7,755 bases of DNA. Source: Oceanospirillaceae bacterium (GTDB lineage: Bacteria > Pseudomonadota > Gammaproteobacteria > Pseudomonadales > Balneatricaceae). Below are positions 6,131-7,755 of this stretch, one piece after another. A program made the translations under genes and the position numbers. The stretch covers positions 1 through 7,755 of the forward strand of contig DNNY01000163.1 in assembly GCA_003497765.1 (NCBI GenBank). Reading direction: 5' to 3'. The notes beneath the pieces were generated by a model. That model was given only the letters and a program-made list of their open reading frames with translations, was not told where the DNA came from and searched no databases. Positions within the stretch are counted from its first letter, which is position 1; the number at the start of each line of letters is the position of its first letter.

Positions 6131-7755
6131 ATGGATAAACTGCGTTTACAACGTTTAATGGCGCCCAAAAGTATTGCCGTATTTGGTGCCCAAGGAGCTG
6201 ATTTCGCCATTAGTGAAAGCCAAAAAATGGGTTTTAGAGGACCTATATATGCTGTGCACCCTACTCGTGAAAAAGTAGCCGGTCTGACATGCTATCGGGA
6301 TGTTACACAATTACCCACACCACCTGACGCCGCTTTTATAGCTGTCAATGCCGAAGCGAGTATTGATATCGTTACAGCATTAAATGCCATAGGTGCTGGC
6401 GGAGCCGTGCTGTATGCCTCTGGATTTAGTGAAGTGGGTGAACTGGGTAGGCAACGGCAGCAGCGCTTACTGGCTGCGGCGGATGAAATGCCTATCATTG
6501 GGCCAAACTGCTATGGGGTGATAAACGCCCTCGATAAAGCCGTACTTTGGCCAGACCAACATGGCCTTAGTGCCCTTGAACAAGGTGTTGGGATTATTAC
6601 CCAAAGTGGCAATGTTGGACTTAATATGACTATGCAACAGACGGGACTACCCATTGCCTATATGGTGACTTTGGGTAATCAAGCGCAATTGGATATAGCT
6701 GATATTATCAATACTATGCTTGACAACCCCCGCATCAATGCCATTGGTTTACATATAGAGGGTATCAAGGATTTACCTGCCTTTGATACCGCGGCACGGC
6801 GAGCCTTAGCCCAGAAAGTCCCTATTGTGGCCATTAAATCAGGCCGCACTGCTGCTGCAGCAAAAATCGCCTTATCCCATACCAGCTCGTTAACAGGTGC
6901 TGATAGCTTATTTGATGCCCTATTTGAGCGTTTGGGCATTATTCGTGTAAATACCCTACCGGTTTTCTTAGAAACCCTAAAACTAGTCAGTCTAATGGGA
7001 CCTCTAACCAGCAATCGTATTGCCTCTATGAGTTGCTCAGGTGGTGAGGCTGGCATGATGGCTGATTTAATTGCCAATACCGGATTAGAATTTGCCAGTC
7101 TAAGCAAAAGCCAGCAACAAGTTATTAAAGCAACACTTAATGACTATGTGGAGATTTCTAACCCACTCGATTACCACACCTTTATCTGGGGTAATCGGCA
7201 AGCTATGACCAATACCTTTGGTGCCATGATGGCAGCCAAATTTAGCGCTACAATATTGCTCTTGGATTGGCCTAACTATCCGGGCGCCAATCCACAACAA
7301 TGGGATGATGCTCTTTTAGCACTGGCAGATGCCGCCAAAGCAGGAAATCATAAAGCTATTGTTTTATCATCTCTGGGCGAATGTTTACCCTCCCATGCCA
7401 TAGCCCTGTGTCAAGCACATGGTGTTATTCCTATGATTGGATTAGATATTTGCTTACAGGCACTCGACGCTGCCTATGGGTTACAGCTGGCTTTTTCGCG
7501 TCCAATACCGGAACCCCTATTTATTAGTCACCCTGCTGAAACTAAAGCACCACAATTACTAAACGAATATAAAGCCAAGCAGGCACTTAAACCATATGGT
7601 ATTCCTGTGCCGCCAGGAGACTTAGCCAATAGTCTTGAGGAAGCCATCGCAGTAGCTGACAATATTGGCTACCCTGTGACTATTAAAGCAGTCAGTGACC
7701 AGCTAACCCACAAGACAGAACAGCATGGTGTTTATCTAAAAATAACCACGCAACA
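6131..7755 (+). CDS. NDP-forming acyl-CoA synthetase (acetate-CoA ligase family), cut by the right edge
   Basis: An open frame of 541 codons runs off the window. The family makes an acyl-CoA from a carboxylate, CoA and ATP, releasing ADP and phosphate through a phosphohistidine. Domain order is that of single-chain enzymes such as FerA and PauA: CoA-binding Rossmann domain (about 8-130; SIAVFGA, IYAVHP, IIGPNCYG), ligase domain (about 150-285; ITQSGNVG, IKSGRT), a second flavodoxin-like domain (about 295-455; MSCSGGEAG), and an ATP-grasp domain from about 475 (NEYKAKQAL, GYPVTIKAV, HKTE). His250 in SHTSSLTG aligns with the phosphorylated His of the family motif SHTGxLAG. His527 in HKTE matches the second conserved His. 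Relatives of about 700 residues suggest roughly 150-170 residues are missing. The ATG at 6131 follows the dehydrogenase stop by 7 nt with only a weak ACGAG, suggesting translational coupling. The substrate is unknown. Confidence 0.88.
   Translation, partial: MDKLRLQRLMAPKSIAVFGAQGADFAISESQKMGFRGPIYAVHPTREKVAGLTCYRDVTQLPTPPDAAFIAVNAEASIDIVTALNAIGAGGAVLYASGFSEVGELGRQRQQRLLAAADEMPIIGPNCYGVINALDKAVLWPDQHGLSALEQGVGIITQSGNVGLNMTMQQTGLPIAYMVTLGNQAQLDIADIINTMLDNPRINAIGLHIEGIKDLPAFDTAARRALAQKVPIVAIKSGRTAAAAKIALSHTSSLTGADSLFDALFERLGIIRVNTLPVFLETLKLVSLMGPLTSNRIASMSCSGGEAGMMADLIANTGLEFASLSKSQQQVIKATLNDYVEISNPLDYHTFIWGNRQAMTNTFGAMMAAKFSATILLLDWPNYPGANPQQWDDALLALADAAKAGNHKAIVLSSLGECLPSHAIALCQAHGVIPMIGLDICLQALDAAYGLQLAFSRPIPEPLFISHPAETKAPQLLNEYKAKQALKPYGIPVPPGDLANSLEEAIAVADNIGYPVTIKAVSDQLTHKTEQHGVYLKITTQ

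Noticed and set aside
6679..7107. A 142-codon minus-strand frame and two shorter minus-strand frames within 6292-7300
   Set aside because: They lie opposite the NDP-forming synthetase, whose own frame is open for 541 codons with clear family motifs. Their translations show no recognisable domain.

Overview
The window looks like chromosome of a gammaproteobacterium with a moderate-to-low GC content. The glutamyl-tRNA synthetase is closest to the Pseudomonas-type form as I remember it (N-terminus [18 protein letters not shown]). It lies next to a tRNA-Ala(GGC), an arrangement I recall from pseudomonads and relatives. A marine or Cellvibrionales-like relative is plausible, but this is an inference without a database search. 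Only core and metabolic genes are visible: no insertion sequence, integrase, CRISPR array or phage gene.

Layout, left to right. Positions 1-303 (minus) hold the first 101 codons of an exported sensory protein with a 7TMR-DISM extracellular domain; the rest lies outside the window. Positions 304-891 are an AT-rich gene-free stretch (about 19% GC at 421-660, counted by hand) with a 10-bp tandem duplication and two small perfect inverted repeats. Positions 892-1094 (minus) hold a compact tRNA-Ala(GGC) unit: a strong stable-RNA promoter with a GC-rich discriminator, the 76-nt tRNA, and a Rho-independent terminator. Positions 1174-2652 (minus) are gltX with its own promoter at 2684-2712. Positions 2794-4476 (minus) are fhs, formate-tetrahydrofolate ligase, closed by a strong terminator at 2737-2767. 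Positions 4477-4950 are a divergent intergenic region. From 4957 (plus) begins a two-gene operon: an acyl-CoA dehydrogenase, then after 7 nt an NDP-forming acyl-CoA synthetase cut by the right edge at residue 541.

How the genes relate. The minus-strand genes are housekeeping: charging of tRNA-Glu, tRNA-Ala supply, and entry of formate into the one-carbon folate pool. The terminator between fhs and gltX and the separate gltX promoter make them independent units. gltX has no convincing terminator of its own, so its message may read through tRNA-Ala to the shared terminator at 892-928. The plus-strand pair is catabolic. The synthetase would activate a carboxylic acid to its CoA thioester and the dehydrogenase would introduce the alpha,beta double bond, which are the first two steps of a beta-oxidation-like route. 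The substrate cannot be read from the sequence; the remaining genes are probably to the right.

The points most worth following up are this unassigned catabolic pair, an Asp where many acyl-CoA dehydrogenases have the catalytic Glu, and the truncated DISM receptor. I see no clear sign of a wholly new system here.
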